64,000 nt of DNA from Streptomyces sp. NBC_01268 (GCF_036240795.1 NZ_CP108454.1:744001-808000); one strand, 5' to 3'; counted from the stretch's first letter, positions 51,624 to 63,709 are shown. The notes: generated by a model from the sequence alone, not told the origin. Numbers and translations are program-made.

Positions 51624-51725
51624 GAAGACCTCCGTGCGGTGAGTTCCTAGACAGCTCCCACCACATCGGAGGTCTTCGCCATGTTCAAGACCAGACCGGT
51701 GTCAACAACGCTCGTGATCAATACA
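50675..51725 (-). mobile_element. IS481-family insertion sequence, 1051 bp, complete
   Basis: The ends are TGTATTGA...TCAATACA. The terminal inverted repeats (50675-50699 and 51701-51725) match at 20 of 25 positions, with TGTATTGA and GCGTTGTTGAC conserved. A 6-bp CCTAGG duplication flanks the element, fitting the NCTAGN target choice known for IS481-like elements. It carries one intact transposase gene. It lies between the glycosidase-like gene and lysR and breaks neither. Intact ends, ORF and target duplication point to a recent insertion. Confidence 0.9.
51623..51678 (-). promoter_or_regulatory. inverted repeat masking the transposase ribosome site
   Basis: A perfect 12-bp inverted repeat (CGAAGACCTCCG at 51623-51634 and CGGAGGTCTTCG at 51667-51678) spans the transposase leader. 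On the transposase mRNA the GGAGG ribosome site lies in one arm. Only transcripts that start upstream of both arms can fold it, so read-through mRNA would be poorly translated. Confidence 0.6.
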
Positions 51726-51731
51726 CCTAGG
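51726..51731. repeat. target site duplication, right copy (CCTAGG)
   Basis: CCTAGG directly abuts the right end of the IS element. It contains the TAG stop codon (51727-51729, minus strand) of the lysR-type gene, which the duplication has kept intact. Confidence 0.85.
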
Positions 51732-52632
51732 GCCGCCTCGCCGCCTCTTGCAGGGCGGCGAGGACGGGGTGGATCAGCGGGTGGTCCTCCGCGCCGCGGC
51801 GGACGGCACCGAAGACGCGGCGGGTGGGGGCCACGCCGTCGACCGGTCGGACGACGACGCCGGTGAGGTCGGTGCCGCGCAGGGCCGAGCGGGGGACCAG
51901 GGCCACGCCGGCGCCGGCCGCGGCGAGCGCGACGACGGCTCGGAAGTCGTCGGAGACATGCGCGAAGACCGGGGCGAAACCGGCGTATTCGCAGGCCAGG
52001 ACGGTGACGTCATGGCAGGGGTTGCCGGCCGACTGGCCGATCCAGGAGTCCTTGGCCAGATCGGCGAGGGAGATCCGCTCGCGGTCCGCGAGCGCGTGGT
52101 CCGGCGGGAGCACCGCGTCGAACGGCTCCGCGTACAGCGGTACGCGGGTGAGGCGGGCGTCGTCCTCGCCGGGCGCCCCGCGGTACTCGACGGCGACCGC
52201 CACGTCGACCTGCCGGTCCAGGACCATCAGCAGGCTCTCGTCGCCCTCGGCGTCCTGCACCCGGACCCGGATGCCGGGCGAGGTGCGGGCGAGGGAACCG
52301 ATCGCCGGGGCGACGACCAGGCCGATGCCGGTGGCGAACGCGGCCACCGTCACCGTGCCGGCCTCGCCCGAGCCGTACGCGGCGAGCTCGGCCTCGGCCC
52401 GTTCCAGCTGGGCCAGGACGGCGTTGGCGTGGCTCAGCAGGATCTCGCCGGCCGGGGTGAGCCGGGTGCCCCGGGCGTTGCGGTCCACCAGCCGGTGGCC
52501 GGTCTCCTGCTCCAGGGCGGCGAGCTGCTGGGAGACCGCGGAGGGCGTGAGGTAGAGCGCGGCGGCAGCCGCCGTGACGGTACGGTGGTCGGCCACCGCC
52601 CGGAGAATGTGCAGCCGCCGCGCTTCGATCAT
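51727..52632 (-). CDS. LysR-family transcriptional regulator
   Basis: 301 residues. The winged HTH is standard: MIEARRLHILRAVADHRTVT, AAAALYLTPSAVSQQLAALE, and GHRLVDRNARGTRLTPAGEI. The effector-binding domain follows (TVTVAAFATGIGLVVAPAIG, PLYAEPFDAVLPPDHALADR, GVALVPRSALRGTDLTGV). It begins 4 bases after the kbl stop codon, so it is cotranscribed with tdh-kbl and may control threonine catabolism. An IS481 element abuts its stop codon, so its natural downstream sequence is displaced. Confidence 0.9.
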   Translation of the reverse strand: MIEARRLHILRAVADHRTVTAAAAALYLTPSAVSQQLAALEQETGHRLVDRNARGTRLTPAGEILLSHANAVLAQLERAEAELAAYGSGEAGTVTVAAFATGIGLVVAPAIGSLARTSPGIRVRVQDAEGDESLLMVLDRQVDVAVAVEYRGAPGEDDARLTRVPLYAEPFDAVLPPDHALADRERISLADLAKDSWIGQSAGNPCHDVTVLACEYAGFAPVFAHVSDDFRAVVALAAAGAGVALVPRSALRGTDLTGVVVRPVDGVAPTRRVFGAVRRGAEDHPLIHPVLAALQEAARRP

Positions 52633-52636
52633 GCCC

Positions 52637-53836
<1,200 letters not shown>

Positions 53837-53881
53837 GGAGTGCAGCTCCTGAAGGTCTACGGGAGGACGTCGGTCCGGGGG

Positions 53882-54910
53882 TCAGACGGTCCAGTCGAGG
53901 ATGATCTTGCCGCCCTTGCCGGAGGCGGCGTCGTCGAACGCGGCCTCGAAGTCGGTGTAGGCGTAGCGGCCGGTGATCACGGGGGCGAGGTCGAGGCCGC
54001 CCTCCAGGAGCACGGACATGGCGTACCAGGTCTCGAACATCTCGCGGCCGTAGATGCCCTTGATGGTGATCATGGACGTGACGATCTTCGCCCAGTCGAC
54101 GGAGAAGTCCTCGCTGGGCAGGCCGAGCATGGCGATCTTGCCGCCGTTGGTCATGTTGGCGACCATGTCGCGCATCGCGCGCGGGTTTCCGGACATCTCC
54201 AGGCCGACGTCGAAGCCCTCCTTCAGACCGAGGGTGCGCTGGCCGTCGGCGATGCTCTGCTCGGCGACGTTCAGGGCCAGCGAGACGCCCGTCTTGCGGG
54301 CCAGGGCGAGGCGCTCCTCGCTGACGTCGGTGATGACGACGTGGCGCGCGCCGGCGTGCTTGGCGACCGCGGCGGCCATGATGCCGATCGGGCCCGCGCC
54401 GGTGACCAGGACGTCCTCGCCGACGAGCGGGAAGGACAGCGCGGTGTGCACGGCGTTGCCGAAGGGATCGAAGATCGCGGCGACGTCGAGGTCGACGTCG
54501 ACGCGGTGCACCCAGACGTTGGACGCGGGCAGGGCGACGTACTCGGCGAAGGCGCCGTCGCGGCCGACCCCGAGGCCGACGGTGGCGCGGCACAGGTGCC
54601 GACGGCCGGCCAGGCAGTTGCGGCACTTGCCGCAGACCAGGTGGCCCTCGCCGCTGACCAGGTCGCCGACCTCGATGTCCGCGACGTCGCGGCCGGTCTC
54701 GACGACCTCTCCGACGAACTCGTGCCCGAGGGTCAGCGGCGTGGCGATGGTCTTCTGCGCCCAACCGTCCCAGGAGCGGATGTGCAGGTCGGTCCCGCAG
54801 ATACCGGTCCGCTTGACCTTGATGAGTACGTCACCCGGACCGATCTCGGGCTCGGGAACGTCCATGAGCCAGAGTCCCGGCTCCGCCTTCTGCTTGACCA
54901 GCGCCTTCAA
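53882..54910 (-). CDS. tdh: L-threonine 3-dehydrogenase
   Basis: 342 residues from TTG 54910, with GGGAG 8 bases upstream; this matches the E. coli Tdh length. Zinc medium-chain dehydrogenase: catalytic Zn site [11 protein letters not shown] and [12 protein letters not shown]; structural Zn loop [21 protein letters not shown] site [20 protein letters not shown]. It oxidises threonine to 2-amino-3-oxobutanoate with NAD+, which Kbl then cleaves. The operon order is tdh, kbl, lysR. The upstream region (54911-55116) carries no other gene. Confidence 0.96.
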   Translation of the reverse strand: MKALVKQKAEPGLWLMDVPEPEIGPGDVLIKVKRTGICGTDLHIRSWDGWAQKTIATPLTLGHEFVGEVVETGRDVADIEVGDLVSGEGHLVCGKCRNCLAGRRHLCRATVGLGVGRDGAFAEYVALPASNVWVHRVDVDLDVAAIFDPFGNAVHTALSFPLVGEDVLVTGAGPIGIMAAAVAKHAGARHVVITDVSEERLALARKTGVSLALNVAEQSIADGQRTLGLKEGFDVGLEMSGNPRAMRDMVANMTNGGKIAMLGLPSEDFSVDWAKIVTSMITIKGIYGREMFETWYAMSVLLEGGLDLAPVITGRYAYTDFEAAFDDAASGKGGKIILDWTV

Positions 54911-55081
54911 TGTAACGGCTCCCGACGTACGCGTCCTGTGATGTGCAGGTTCCGGGCGCGGCGAAGCACCCAAGATCCCTGAAACAAATCTTTCGTACCT
55001 GGGGCCCATGGTCCATCGAGGATTTCTTAAGCGCACTCGCAGATCAGCTTCACGCCGCCGGTGGGAGCCCGCCCGGCGTCA

Positions 55082-55117
55082 ACCCCGGGGCCCGCGGAGC
55101 CCACGAGGCCCCGGGGT
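55082..55117 (-). terminator. terminator at the end of the FAD oxidoreductase gene
   Basis: An 11-bp stem, ACCCCGGGGCC (55082-55092) with GGCCCCGGGGT (55107-55117), overlaps the oxidoreductase stop codon at 55117-55119. It separates this gene from the tdh promoter. Confidence 0.75.
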
Positions 55118-56661
55118 CACCGGTCGCCTTCGAGCACCGCCATCGCCGCGTTGTGCCCCGGCACCCCGCTCACTCCGCCGCCGCGGACCGCGCCCGCGCC
55201 GCACAGCAGGACGTTGGCGTGCGGGGTCTCCACGCCCCAGCGCCCGGCGTCCCGCGCCCCGTACGGGAAGGAGAGGTCGCGGTGGAAGATGTGCCCGCCG
55301 GGCAGTCGCAGCTCCCGTTCGAGGTCCAGGGGGCTCTTGGCCTCGATGCAGGGGCGCCCGTCGGCGTCCAGGGCCAGGCAGTCGGCGATCGGCTCGTCGA
55401 GGCAGGCGTCGAGCTGGTCGAGGGTGGCCTTCAGGAGTGCCTCGCGGGCGCCGTCGGGATCGGCGGCGAACAGCCGGGCGGGCGCGTGGAGTCCGAACAG
55501 GGTGAGGGTCTGGTAGCCGCGGGCGGCGGCCTCCGGGCCGAGGATGCTCGGGTCCGTCAGGGTGTGGCAGTAGATCTCGGAGGGCGGGGCGGCGGGCAGC
55601 CGGCCGCTCGCGGCCTCGGCGTACGCGGTCGCCAACTGCCGGTAGCCCTCGGCGATGTGGAAGGTGCCGGCGAAGGCCTCGCGGGGGTCGACGGCCCGGT
55701 CGCGGAGCCGCGGCAGCCGGGTGAGCACCATGTTCACCTTGAGCTGGGCGCCCTCGGCGGGCGGCGGGGGCGGGTCTCCGAGGAGCGCGGCGAGCGCCTG
55801 CGGCGAGGCGTTCACGAGGACGTGCCCGGCCTCGACGACGCCTTCGCCGTCGGCGGTGCGGTAGGTGATCTCGGCGCGGCTTCCGTCGGTGTCGATCCGG
55901 GTGGCCTCGTGGCCGGTGAGGACCGTCGCCCCGGCCGAACGGGCCGCGTCCGCGAGGGCGTCGGTGAGGGCGCCCATGCCGCCGACGGGCACGTCCCAGT
56001 CCCCGGTGCCGCCGCCGATGACGTGGTAGAGGAAGCAGCGGTTCTGTGGCAGGGAGGGGTCGTGGGCGTCGGCGAAGGTACCGATGAGGGCGTCGGTGAG
56101 GACCACTCCGCGCACGAGGTCGTCGGCGAAGGTCCGCTCCACGGCGACGCCGATCGGCTGCTCGAAGAGCATGTCCCACGTCTCGTCGTCGTCGACCCGG
56201 GCGCGCAGCGCGGCCCGGTCGGGCAGCGGCTCGGTGAGGGTGGGGAAGATCCGCCGCGCGGCGCGCTCCGTCCGCCCGTAGAAGGCCCGCCACGCCTCGT
56301 ACTCGCGGTCCGAGCCGGTGAGCGCCGCGAAGGAGGCCCGGGTGCGGTCCCGGTCGCCGCCGACGAGCAGGCCGGATTCGCCGTACGGGGTGTACGAGGA
56401 GACGGACCGCTTGCGGACGGCGAAGCGCAGCCCGAGCTCACGGACGATCTTGTCCGGGAGGAGCGAGACGAGGTACGAGTAGCGGGACAGCCGGACGTCG
56501 ACCCCGGTGAACGGCCGGGTGGAGACGGCGGCCCCGCCCGTGGAGCCGAGCCGTTCGAGGACGAGGACGCGGCGTCCCGCGCGGGCGAGGTAGGCGGCGG
56601 CGACGAGCCCGTTGTGCCCACCGCCCACGATGACGGCGTCGTAGGAGCGCTGTGCGGTCAT
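55117..56661 (-). CDS. FAD-dependent phytoene-desaturase-like oxidoreductase
   Basis: 514 residues. The dinucleotide motif YDAVIVGGGHNGLVAAAYLA, followed by RRVLVLERLGSTGGAAVS, is at the N-terminus. CFLYHVIGGGTGDWDVPVGG and LTDALADAARSAGATVLTGH give the middle part. The C-terminal FAD stretch is NVLLCGAGAVRGGGVSGVPG, ending GHNAAMAVLEGD. This is the PYROXD2/CrtI-like family, which removes hydrogens from hydrophobic substrates. With no crt genes nearby, a carotenoid role is not supported. ATG 56661 is chosen from homology to MTAQRSYDAVIVGGG starts. Confidence 0.83.
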   Translation of the reverse strand: MTAQRSYDAVIVGGGHNGLVAAAYLARAGRRVLVLERLGSTGGAAVSTRPFTGVDVRLSRYSYLVSLLPDKIVRELGLRFAVRKRSVSSYTPYGESGLLVGGDRDRTRASFAALTGSDREYEAWRAFYGRTERAARRIFPTLTEPLPDRAALRARVDDDETWDMLFEQPIGVAVERTFADDLVRGVVLTDALIGTFADAHDPSLPQNRCFLYHVIGGGTGDWDVPVGGMGALTDALADAARSAGATVLTGHEATRIDTDGSRAEITYRTADGEGVVEAGHVLVNASPQALAALLGDPPPPPAEGAQLKVNMVLTRLPRLRDRAVDPREAFAGTFHIAEGYRQLATAYAEAASGRLPAAPPSEIYCHTLTDPSILGPEAAARGYQTLTLFGLHAPARLFAADPDGAREALLKATLDQLDACLDEPIADCLALDADGRPCIEAKSPLDLERELRLPGGHIFHRDLSFPYGARDAGRWGVETPHANVLLCGAGAVRGGGVSGVPGHNAAMAVLEGDR

Positions 56662-56752
56662 GCCCCTTGCTAGCACCTCGGGGGCGGGTGCGACCAGAGG
56701 GCAGCGGTGCCGTCGGTTCGTGGGGGCGGTGGGAGCCGCTCCGCCGCCCGTC

Positions 56753-59062
<2,310 letters not shown>

Positions 59063-59130
59063 CGCGTGCTGTCGCCCCCGTTTGCCCCGTGGCCGTGCCC
59101 GTCCCGGCCCGGCCGGTCCAGTATGGCGGC

Positions 59131-60000
59131 CTACGCGCGCAGACTGTACGGCGCGGGTCGGGTGTCCTCGCCGAGCCGGTCCATCGCCCGCAGGATGTGC
59201 CGCGGGGGCAGCCGCCAGCGGAGCTTGTCCGGCAGGCAGCGCAGCAGATTGGCCGTGGCGGTGAGCCGGTGCGTCACGGTCCGGGGCGGGGGCGCGGGGC
59301 GCCCGTACAGCTCGTGGGCGTACGGGGGCAGGGTGTCGTAGGCGAGTGCCGCCACGCGCCGCCAGAGTGCCTCGCGCGCGGGCACGAGCGCGGGCGGGAC
59401 GGGCGGCGCGCGCAGGAAGTCGTCGACCACCTTCGCGTCCTGGCCCGCGGCCAGCGCGGGGCGGACGCCGTCGAAGTAGCGCCGCAGCCCGTCGGTCGTG
59501 CCGGGCACCCCGTCCGGGTCCAGGCCGACGAGCCGGGCGGCGGCGCGCTGCTCGTCGACGTACCGGTCGGCCTGGGCGTCGGTGAGGGGGATGCCGGAAC
59601 GGCGTACGACGTGGAGGTACGAGTCGATCTCGGCACAGTGCACCCAGAGCAGCAGCTCGGGGTCGTCGACGCCGAGCAACCGGTGGATCTTCCGCACCCG
59701 GGCCCCGGCGGCCTCGGCGGCCTCCGTCGTGCCGTAGGTGAGCGTGCCGACGAAGCTCGCGGTGCGCAGCAGGCGGCCCCAGGCGTCCTTGCGGAAGTCG
59801 CTGTTGGCCATGACGCCACGGATCGCGGCGGGGTGCAGCGCCTGCAGGTACAGGGCGCGCACCCCGCCGATCCACATCACGGGGTCGCCGTGCAGCTGCC
59901 AGGTCACGGACCCGGGGCCGAAGACCCCGGGGTCGGCGCCGGGCCCGGTCCCCACGGCTCGCTCGGCTCGCATCGCTCGGACGGATCGCGTGGCTCCCAT
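59131..60000 (-). CDS. oxygenase MpaB family (DUF2236) protein
   Basis: 289 residues. The DUF2236 core reads SVTWQLHGDPVMWIGGVRAL, YLQALHPAAIRGVMANSDFR, KDAWGRLLRTASFVGTLTYG, and VHCAEIDSYLHVVRRSG, with His and Asp residues in the usual places. Members include the latex-clearing (rubber) oxygenase-like Lcp relatives and mycophenolic-acid MpaB, both heme-dependent oxygenases. No signal peptide is seen. It lies upstream of the kinase gene on the same strand, 68 bases apart. The substrate is unknown. Confidence 0.8.
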   Translation of the reverse strand: MGATRSVRAMRAERAVGTGPGADPGVFGPGSVTWQLHGDPVMWIGGVRALYLQALHPAAIRGVMANSDFRKDAWGRLLRTASFVGTLTYGTTEAAEAAGARVRKIHRLLGVDDPELLLWVHCAEIDSYLHVVRRSGIPLTDAQADRYVDEQRAAARLVGLDPDGVPGTTDGLRRYFDGVRPALAAGQDAKVVDDFLRAPPVPPALVPAREALWRRVAALAYDTLPPYAHELYGRPAPPPRTVTHRLTATANLLRCLPDKLRWRLPPRHILRAMDRLGEDTRPAPYSLRA

Positions 60001-60039
60001 GGATTCAGGCTAGGCGGGCCGGCACCCGGGGGCGACGGG

Positions 60040-60504
60040 TCAGCGCCAGATCGCCTGGACGGAGTCGAACTGGACCCAGGTGATGGGGTTGGCCGTGTTG
60101 CCGCCGTAGACGGTGACCGAGCCCGCCGGGTTGATCTCGAAGCGGCAGGCGTTGATGCCCTGGCTGTTGTTGCGCGGCGCGGTGGCGCGCACGTACCAGG
60201 TCGGGCGGGCGAGGGCGGCCGGCAGCGTGGCGATCTTGGTGTCGGCGGCGAAGGAGCCGGTGACCTGGCCCCGGGCCTGGAGGAAGGCGGTGCCCGCGAT
60301 CGTGACGAGGCGGACCTGCGGGGTCGCCCCGGCGGTCGCGGTGACGCCGGGCTCCAGGACGAGGTCGGTCCACTCGCCGGCCTCGACGCCGCCGGGGGCC
60401 GCGGCCGCGGGGGCCGCGGTGGCGAGCCCGCCGACGGTGACGGCGGCGGGCAGGGCGAGGGCGGCGCCGAGGATGCTGCGGCGGCGGTGGGAGGTCGGGG
60501 ACAT
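60040..60504 (-). CDS. exported small protein, single copy of the tail module of the next protein
   Basis: 154 residues from ATG 60504 behind GAGGAG. The N-terminus SHRRRSILGAALALPAAVTV, ending near APAAAA, is a Tat-like signal. The mature part, about 110 residues (VTGSFAADTKIATLPAALAR, TAPRNNSQGINACRFEIN, PAGSVTVYGGNTANPITWVQ), has the same pattern as the C-terminal module of the neighbouring 421-residue protein. It should be a secreted beta-rich protein. The 88-base gap to that neighbour suggests an operon. Confidence 0.75.
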   Translation of the reverse strand: MSPTSHRRRSILGAALALPAAVTVGGLATAAPAAAAPGGVEAGEWTDLVLEPGVTATAGATPQVRLVTIAGTAFLQARGQVTGSFAADTKIATLPAALARPTWYVRATAPRNNSQGINACRFEINPAGSVTVYGGNTANPITWVQFDSVQAIWR

Positions 60505-60592
60505 GCGGAGGGCTCCTCTGGGTGACGGGTGGGGGCTGTGTGCGGGGCGAGGCCGGGGCACCGGGCAGACGGCGCTGGGTTCCGGACCCGGC

Positions 60593-61858
60593 CTAGCGCC
60601 AGGCGGCGCTGAAGCTGTCGAGCTGCGCCCACGTGATGACGTTGGTGGTGCGCCCGCCGAACAGGCGCAGTTCGCGGTCGGTCCCGGCCTCGACGCGGGC
60701 CACGGTGTATCCGCCGTTGTTGTTGCGCGGCACGTTGGCGCGGGCGGTCACGCTCGGGGTGAGGGAGTCCGGCAGGTGGCCGATGACGGTGTCGGCGTCG
60801 AAGCTGCCCTTGACGCCGCCGCTCAGCTGGAGCGTGGGGGTCCCGGCGATGCTGATCAGGCGGCCCTGGGGGGCGTTCTGGTCGACGCTCACCCCCGCCG
60901 CGAGCGTGATCGGCTGCCAGTCGGTGAGCACCTTGACGCCGTCGGTCTCGGGCGCCCCGGAGAGCGTCACGACGGTGCAGGTGCGCGGACCGGGGTCCTC
61001 GCAGGCGAAGCCGAAGTGGAGGTGCGGGACGCCACCGCGGACGGAGACCGCCATGCCCTCGGGCTCGCGCCACTCCAGGCCGGGCGCCGCCGTGCTGAAC
61101 TGCCGGTCGAGCAGCGTGCCGGTGGCCCACTCGAAGGCGGTGAGGTACGTGTTGCCCGGCAGCGGGTTGGCGGCCGAATAAGCCTCGCCCTGCAGCGTGT
61201 AGAGGATGCCGTCGTGGGAGGCGTACCCCTGGAACACGGCGCTCGGCAGGGCCGGGGTCAGCCGCTGGATCGGCTCCCACACGCCGGCCGCCGCCTTGGC
61301 GAGGTCGTAGCGCTCCCAGTGGGTTCCGTTCAGGGAGAAACGAATGACGAGTTCGCCCGTGCCCCGGTCGATCGTGGGGGTGATGAAGCGGGCCGCCGGG
61401 TCGGGCGTGTACGGCGTGGTGTGCCGCGCGGTGCCGTAGGTGACGACGTCCCCGTCGGCGTAGGTGAAGCTGGTGACGGCGGTGCCGTAGCCCTCGTTCT
61501 TCGAGTTGGGGGTGGACGCGGTCTCGGTCCACAGCCAGATCGTCCCGCCGCGGTTCTCCACCCCGATGCTGACGCCGTGTCCGAAGCCGCGCAGGTACAT
61601 GAAGCCGGCCGTCCGGCCGTCCTCGGTGAGGCGGGTCAGGCACAGGTCGCCGTCGGCCTTGCGGGTGTCGTAGTCGACGGCGGCGGCCTCGCCGGCCAGT
61701 CTGATCCCGCCCTCCATGATCTGGAGCACGAAGACGTCTCCGGACACCGGATCGATGCCGAACGACTGCATGACCGTGCTGTTCTTGAGCGGGCGGCGGT
61801 GGAGCAGTTTGCCCACCGGGCCCGCGATGTCTATCTGTCCTTCAACGGTGACGCTCAA
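60593..61858 (-). CDS. TagC/phage-tail-like beta-propeller protein
   Basis: 421 residues. The first 300 resemble the phage P68 receptor-binding or TagC-like propeller family: VMQSFGIDPVSGDVFVLQIM, GHGVSIGVENRGGTIWLWTE, VFQGYASHDGILYTLQGEAY, WREPEGMAVSVRGGVPHLHF. The C-terminal 110 residues (VKGSFDADTVIGHLPDSLTP, ANVPRNNNGGYTVARVEAG, RTTNVITWAQLDSFSAAWR) recur as the exported protein at 60040. No signal peptide is clear (MSVTVEGQIDIAG). Streptomyces proteins of this kind are often named TagC, though a role in teichoic acid is not shown. Confidence 0.7.
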   Translation of the reverse strand: MSVTVEGQIDIAGPVGKLLHRRPLKNSTVMQSFGIDPVSGDVFVLQIMEGGIRLAGEAAAVDYDTRKADGDLCLTRLTEDGRTAGFMYLRGFGHGVSIGVENRGGTIWLWTETASTPNSKNEGYGTAVTSFTYADGDVVTYGTARHTTPYTPDPAARFITPTIDRGTGELVIRFSLNGTHWERYDLAKAAAGVWEPIQRLTPALPSAVFQGYASHDGILYTLQGEAYSAANPLPGNTYLTAFEWATGTLLDRQFSTAAPGLEWREPEGMAVSVRGGVPHLHFGFACEDPGPRTCTVVTLSGAPETDGVKVLTDWQPITLAAGVSVDQNAPQGRLISIAGTPTLQLSGGVKGSFDADTVIGHLPDSLTPSVTARANVPRNNNGGYTVARVEAGTDRELRLFGGRTTNVITWAQLDSFSAAWR

Positions 61859-61963
61859 CGACGCCGCTCCTTGGGATGGTTCGGGTGTCCCTGGTGACCG
61901 GAACCGCGTCAGTCTGCCAAACCTCGTCGCGGGCGTGTGGAGGCGGGCGTCCGGCCGAGCGGA

Positions 61964-62644
61964 TCAGAGCGGGGCGTTCTCGTCGGCGGCGAAGGGGGCG
62001 CCGTGGCCGGGGACGATCACGTCCGTGGCGGCCAGGACGCGCAGCCGGGACGTGCGCTGGAGGGCGTGGTCGGGGGCGACCGGGTCCTCGACGGGGCCGT
62101 TGGGGCGCCACCACAGGTCGCCGACGAAGGCCACGACGCCTTCGGCGGTACCGGCGAGGAGGGTGATGTCCTCGGGGCTGTGGCCGGGGGTGCGGATCAG
62201 CCGCAGGGACGGGGTGAGCTCGTGCCCCTCGGCGTCCCGGTCGGTCCACTGGTCGGCCTCGTAGATCGCCTTGTGGTCGTGCACCCGGGCCCGGCCGAAG
62301 AGGCCCACGTTCATGGTGTTGTCCGGGTGGTGGTGACTGAGGACGACGTCGGTGATGTCGTCCGGGCCGAGGCCGAGTTCGGCGAGCGGGCCGAGGATCC
62401 GGTCACGGCTCGCGACCATGCCCGGGTCGACGATGACGTGCCGATCGCCGTCGGTGACGTAGGAGACGGTGGCCGCGACGCCGGGTCCGGTGGAGAGCGT
62501 GTAGCCGGTGGTCAGGACCGTGAAGACGGCGGTACGGGCGAGCGTGGCGGCCTCGTTCGAGGTTTCGGTCGTGGCGGTGGCGGTGGCGGTGGCGGTGGCG
62601 GTGGCGGTGGCGGTGGGGAGCGTGTGGGGCGTCGTGTTCGTCAT
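61964..62644 (-). CDS. MBL-fold metallo-hydrolase with Thr-Ala repeat N-terminus
   Basis: 226 residues. The metal site reads VVLSHHHPDNTMNVGLF, an HxHxDH-type motif in which the last His is Asn. HSPEDITL, VVAFVGDLWWRP and VIVPGHGAPFAA supply the later His and Asp ligands. The type resembles MBLAC1-like hydrolases. The N-terminus has a Thr-Ala run encoded by a GTGGCG hexamer array (62571-62612). ATG 62644 fits; ATG 62656 adds four residues. It diverges from the GlxA-type regulator across a promoter with a perfect dyad. The substrate is unknown. Confidence 0.8.
   Translation of the reverse strand: MTNTTPHTLPTATATATATATATATTETSNEAATLARTAVFTVLTTGYTLSTGPGVAATVSYVTDGDRHVIVDPGMVASRDRILGPLAELGLGPDDITDVVLSHHHPDNTMNVGLFGRARVHDHKAIYEADQWTDRDAEGHELTPSLRLIRTPGHSPEDITLLAGTAEGVVAFVGDLWWRPNGPVEDPVAPDHALQRTSRLRVLAATDVIVPGHGAPFAADENAPL
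62571..62612. repeat. hexanucleotide tandem repeat (GTGGCG)7
   Basis: Seven exact GTGGCG units in a row, ending in GTGGGG. In the MBL gene they encode alternating Ala and Thr. Since the unit is 6 bases, copy changes keep the frame. Confidence 0.95.
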
Positions 62645-62679
62645 GGGAACGATCATGCCGAGGAGGTCGCGCCCCCACG

Positions 62680-62697
62680 AGTGGCACCGATGCCACT
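62680..62697. promoter_or_regulatory. candidate operator between MBL hydrolase and GlxA regulator
   Basis: AGTGGCA-CCGA-TGCCACT, a perfect 7-bp-arm dyad, lies 35 bases from the MBL start and 52 bases from the regulator start. A half-site GTGCCAA follows at 62711-62717. It is a natural site for the adjacent AraC-type regulator. Confidence 0.55.
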
Positions 62698-62749
62698 GAT
62701 CGCAGGAAAAGTGCCAACCCCTCCGCGACCCCTGTGCCAGACTGCGCGG

Positions 62750-63709
62750 ATGCCCGCCTTCCGTACCGTCGCCGCCTATGCCCCGCCCGGTGTCGGCATG
62801 TTGGCCGTCGGCATCGTCGCCGAGGTGTTCGGTCCGCACGGGAAGGAGTTCCCCGGCTTCGACTTCGCCCTGTGCACCGACCGCCCCGACCAGCCCGTGC
62901 CCACGGACTTCGGCGTGCCGCTGGCCGTCGGCGGCGGCCTGGACCGGCTGGCGGCGGCGGATCTCGTGATCGCCCTGCCCGGGGCCGGGTTCCGCACCCC
63001 ACCGGCGCCCGCCGTCCTGGAGGCGCTGTCGGCGGCGTACGCGCGCGGCGCACTGGTGGCCGCCCACTGCGTCGGCACGTTCGCACTCGCGGCCGCCGGG
63101 CTGCTCGACGGCCACCGGGCCACCACCCACTGGCGGTTCGCCGACCTGCTGGCGAGCCGGCATCCGCTCGTCGAGGTCGAACCCGACGCCCTCTACGTGG
63201 ACCAGGGGCGGATCGTCACGGGCGCGGGCGCGGCGGCCGGCTTCGACCTGTGCCTGCACCTGCTGCGGCGCGAGCACGGCGCCGCCCTCGCCAACGCGGT
63301 GTCCCGGGACATGGTGCTGCCCTCGCACCGCGACGGCGGGCAGGCGCAGTACCTGGCCGCGCCCGTCCCCGAGGACGGCGAGGACGAACGGCTCGCCGGG
63401 GTCCTCGGCTGGGCCCGGGCCCATCTGCACGAGCCCATGCCCGTCGCCGAGTTGGCCCGGCGCGCGATGATGAGCAAGCGTTCCTTCGCGCGCCGCTTCA
63501 CCGCCGCCACCGGGACGACCCCGCACGCCTGGCTGCGGGAGCTGCGCCTGAGCGGTGCCGAGGAGCTCCTGGAGACCACGGACCTGCCGGTCGAGGAGAT
63601 CGCCCGCCGGGTCGGCTACGGCAGCGCGGCCGTGCTGCGGGAGCAGTTCGTGCGCCGCCGCGGGGTGCCCCCGCGCACGTACCGGCGTTCCTTCGCCCGT
63701 ACGCCGTAG
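62750..63709 (+). CDS. GlxA-family transcriptional regulator (DJ-1/PfpI plus AraC HTH)
   Basis: 319 residues. The N-terminal DJ-1/PfpI-like domain (about residues 5-165) has AAYAPPGVGMLAVGIVAEVF, VIALPGAG, AAHCVGTFALAAAGLLDGHR with the elbow Cys, and ATTHWRFADLL. The C-terminal AraC double HTH (about residues 215-319) reads LARRAMMSKRSFARRFTAAT, TPHAWLRELRLSGAEELLE, and EIARRVGYGSAAVLREQFVR. This matches the GlxA architecture. It diverges from the MBL hydrolase gene and probably regulates it through the dyad between them. The inducer is unknown. Confidence 0.9.
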   Translation: MPAFRTVAAYAPPGVGMLAVGIVAEVFGPHGKEFPGFDFALCTDRPDQPVPTDFGVPLAVGGGLDRLAAADLVIALPGAGFRTPPAPAVLEALSAAYARGALVAAHCVGTFALAAAGLLDGHRATTHWRFADLLASRHPLVEVEPDALYVDQGRIVTGAGAAAGFDLCLHLLRREHGAALANAVSRDMVLPSHRDGGQAQYLAAPVPEDGEDERLAGVLGWARAHLHEPMPVAELARRAMMSKRSFARRFTAATGTTPHAWLRELRLSGAEELLETTDLPVEEIARRVGYGSAAVLREQFVRRRGVPPRTYRRSFARTP

